From contig QHXH01000343.1 of the NCBI GenBank assembly GCA_003222855.1, forward strand, positions 4,206 to 10,860: a stretch of DNA of 6,655 nt, read 5' to 3'. This document shows positions 5,502 through 6,655 of the stretch, in pieces (positions within the stretch are counted from its first letter, which is position 1; each line of letters opens with the position of its first letter). Made by a program: the position numbers and the translations under genes. The notes below the pieces were generated by a model, which had not been told where the DNA came from, searched no databases, and was given only the letters and a program-made list of their open reading frames with translations. The stretch is from Acidobacteriota bacterium. Lineage in GTDB: Bacteria; Acidobacteriota; Blastocatellia; Pyrinomonadales; Pyrinomonadaceae.

Positions 5502-6653
5502 ATGCCATCTGACCGATTCTCGTCGCTGCCATTCGAACAACAGATTGGCCAATTCTTTTTTATCGGATTGCCGGGTAAGACAATCGATTCCGAGGCGCGT
5601 GATTTGATCGAAGAGATCAAACCCGGCGGGATAATTCTTTTTGGCCGCAACGTGGAATCTCCGCAGCAGGTGCGCAAGTTGCTCGATGAGGCTCGCGCGC
5701 TTGTGCCCACTCCCCTGTTGTGTGGCATCGATCAGGAAGGTGGCCTGGTTGATCGTCTGCGCGAAATATTTCCGCCGATGCCTTCGGCGCGCGCGCTCCG
5801 CCAACACGGTGATCTCGCCGGTGTTCGTACGTTGGGAAGAATCACGGGCGAGCTGCTGCGCATTCTTGGCCTCAATATTAACTTTGCGCCGGTGATGTCG
5901 ATCATCACGCAAGAGCGCAGTCTGCTGACAAACGGACTGTACTCGCGTTCGTTTGGCAGTTCGCCGGGCGAAGTTCTCGGCTACACGACAGTCTATATGC
6001 GCGGATTGCAGGGCACCGGATGCCTCGGTTGCTTAAAGCATTTTCCCGGCATCGGCGCGGGCACTGTCGATTCGCATATTGAAATGCCGATGGTGCCCCT
6101 TTCGCGCGACGACTTACTCGCGCAAGATCTCGCTCCGTACATCGAATTGTTTCAGCGCGCCGATGATCGGGTGCGCGTGGTCATGGTGAGTCACGGCGGC
6201 TTTCCCAACATCGACATCAAGAAAGGAACGACCGGCGGCCTGGTCGAGCCGGCATCGATTAGTGCCAGCATTGTCTCAAAGCTGCTGCGTCACGAGATGG
6301 GATATAAACATCTGATTGTGACTGATGACCTGGAGATGGGTGCGATTGCCAAGCAGTACGAGATCGAGGAAGCGACCGTGAAGGCATTCAACGCCGGCGA
6401 AGACATGCTGCTGATTTGCGCTACGCCGGAAACCATTGGCCGCGGTTACCGCGCGTTACGGGAAGCGGCGCGGGACAAAGGGATCAGCGAACGGCGTATA
6501 CAGGCTTCGCTCAAGCGGATTGCGGCGACGAAAGCATTAGTCCAGCCATCGCCAGCTCTCGACATGGAACGATACGAGACGTTGGCAAATGACATCAGAC
6601 AGCTTAACAAGAGATTGGATTACGTGTATCCGGGAGAATCGCATGTGCAATAA
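5502..6653 (+). CDS. nagZ: Glycoside hydrolase family 3 beta-N-acetylhexosaminidase (NagZ-type)
   Basis: This 383-residue family 3 glycosidase is expected to remove GlcNAc from GlcNAc-anhydroMurNAc or MurNAc-peptides. It has a single TIM-barrel domain and lacks the second C-terminal domain of GH3 beta-glucosidases. Motifs: GQFFFIGLPG (16-25), PGGIILFGRN (41-50), DQEGGLVDRL (77-86), NFAPV (127-131), KHFPGIG (179-185), then DSH (190-192), the Asp-His acid/base dyad specific to NagZ-type enzymes, and VTDDLEMGAI (273-282) with Asp275 as the likely nucleophile. No signal peptide is seen, so it should be cytosolic, as in Gram-negative recycling. Variations from the consensus are KHFPGIG for KHFPGHG and FAPVMSI for FAPVLDV. 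It is divergent from the nucleotidyltransferase/kinase pair, matching a recycling role. The reading frame is complete, with TAA at 6651-6653. Family and catalytic type are firm; exact substrate is inferred. Confidence 0.92.
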   Translation: MPSDRFSSLPFEQQIGQFFFIGLPGKTIDSEARDLIEEIKPGGIILFGRNVESPQQVRKLLDEARALVPTPLLCGIDQEGGLVDRLREIFPPMPSARALRQHGDLAGVRTLGRITGELLRILGLNINFAPVMSIITQERSLLTNGLYSRSFGSSPGEVLGYTTVYMRGLQGTGCLGCLKHFPGIGAGTVDSHIEMPMVPLSRDDLLAQDLAPYIELFQRADDRVRVVMVSHGGFPNIDIKKGTTGGLVEPASISASIVSKLLRHEMGYKHLIVTDDLEMGAIAKQYEIEEATVKAFNAGEDMLLICATPETIGRGYRALREAARDKGISERRIQASLKRIAATKALVQPSPALDMERYETLANDIRQLNKRLDYVYPGESHVQ

Positions 6654-6655
6654 AT

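Noticed and set aside
5447..5912. Minus-strand frames opposite the nagZ-like gene (93 and 141 codons)
   Set aside because: They overlap the conserved GH3 N-terminal coding region, have no domain signature, and one crosses the divergent promoter gap.
1..6655. CRISPR array, tRNA/rRNA genes, transposase or phage genes
   Set aside because: I saw no regularly spaced repeats with unique spacers, no cloverleaf-like sequence and no transposase or integrase motifs on either strand.

Overview
The window is a compact bacterial chromosome segment with six protein genes, about 95% coding, moderately GC-rich. Five genes lie on the minus strand and one on the plus strand. No rRNA, tRNA, CRISPR array, transposase or phage gene is visible. 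The gaps hold short palindromic repeats of kinds I associate from memory with Acidobacteriota (Blastocatellia/Pyrinomonadales-like) genomes. The protein sequences fit that but do not prove it, so the assignment is an inference of moderate confidence.

Layout, right to left along the minus strand: an NDP-sugar nucleotidyltransferase (4347-5363), an AmgK-like sugar kinase of the aminoglycoside phosphotransferase fold (3233-4273), asparaginyl-tRNA synthetase (1831-3126), a class I SAM-dependent methyltransferase (1064-1744), and a secreted M28 zinc peptidase (48-1067). The last two overlap by 4 bp (ATGA) and look translationally coupled. On the plus strand, divergent from the nucleotidyltransferase across a 138-bp AT-richer gap, is a NagZ-type family 3 glycoside hydrolase (5502-6653).

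The most coherent biological unit is the right half. A NagZ-like beta-N-acetylglucosaminidase, an AmgK-like anomeric kinase and a sugar-1-phosphate nucleotidyltransferase together are the components of the MurNAc/GlcNAc peptidoglycan recycling route known from Pseudomonas (NagZ-AmgK-MurU). The nucleotidyltransferase here is not a plain MurU: it carries a C-terminal left-handed beta-helix-like tail, and both positions that normally hold metal-binding aspartates are changed (NGD to NGK, DxGT to ELST).

The other recurring theme is repeats. Each of the three larger gaps in the minus-strand cluster is occupied by a different inverted-repeat element (1751-1828, 3150-3225, 4232-4326). Two of them touch gene starts: one gives the sugar kinase a repeat-encoded N-terminus, and one provides the sequence just upstream of the methyltransferase start. 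I found no clear evidence for a wholly new system; the modified recycling locus and the repeat-gene interfaces are the points worth following.
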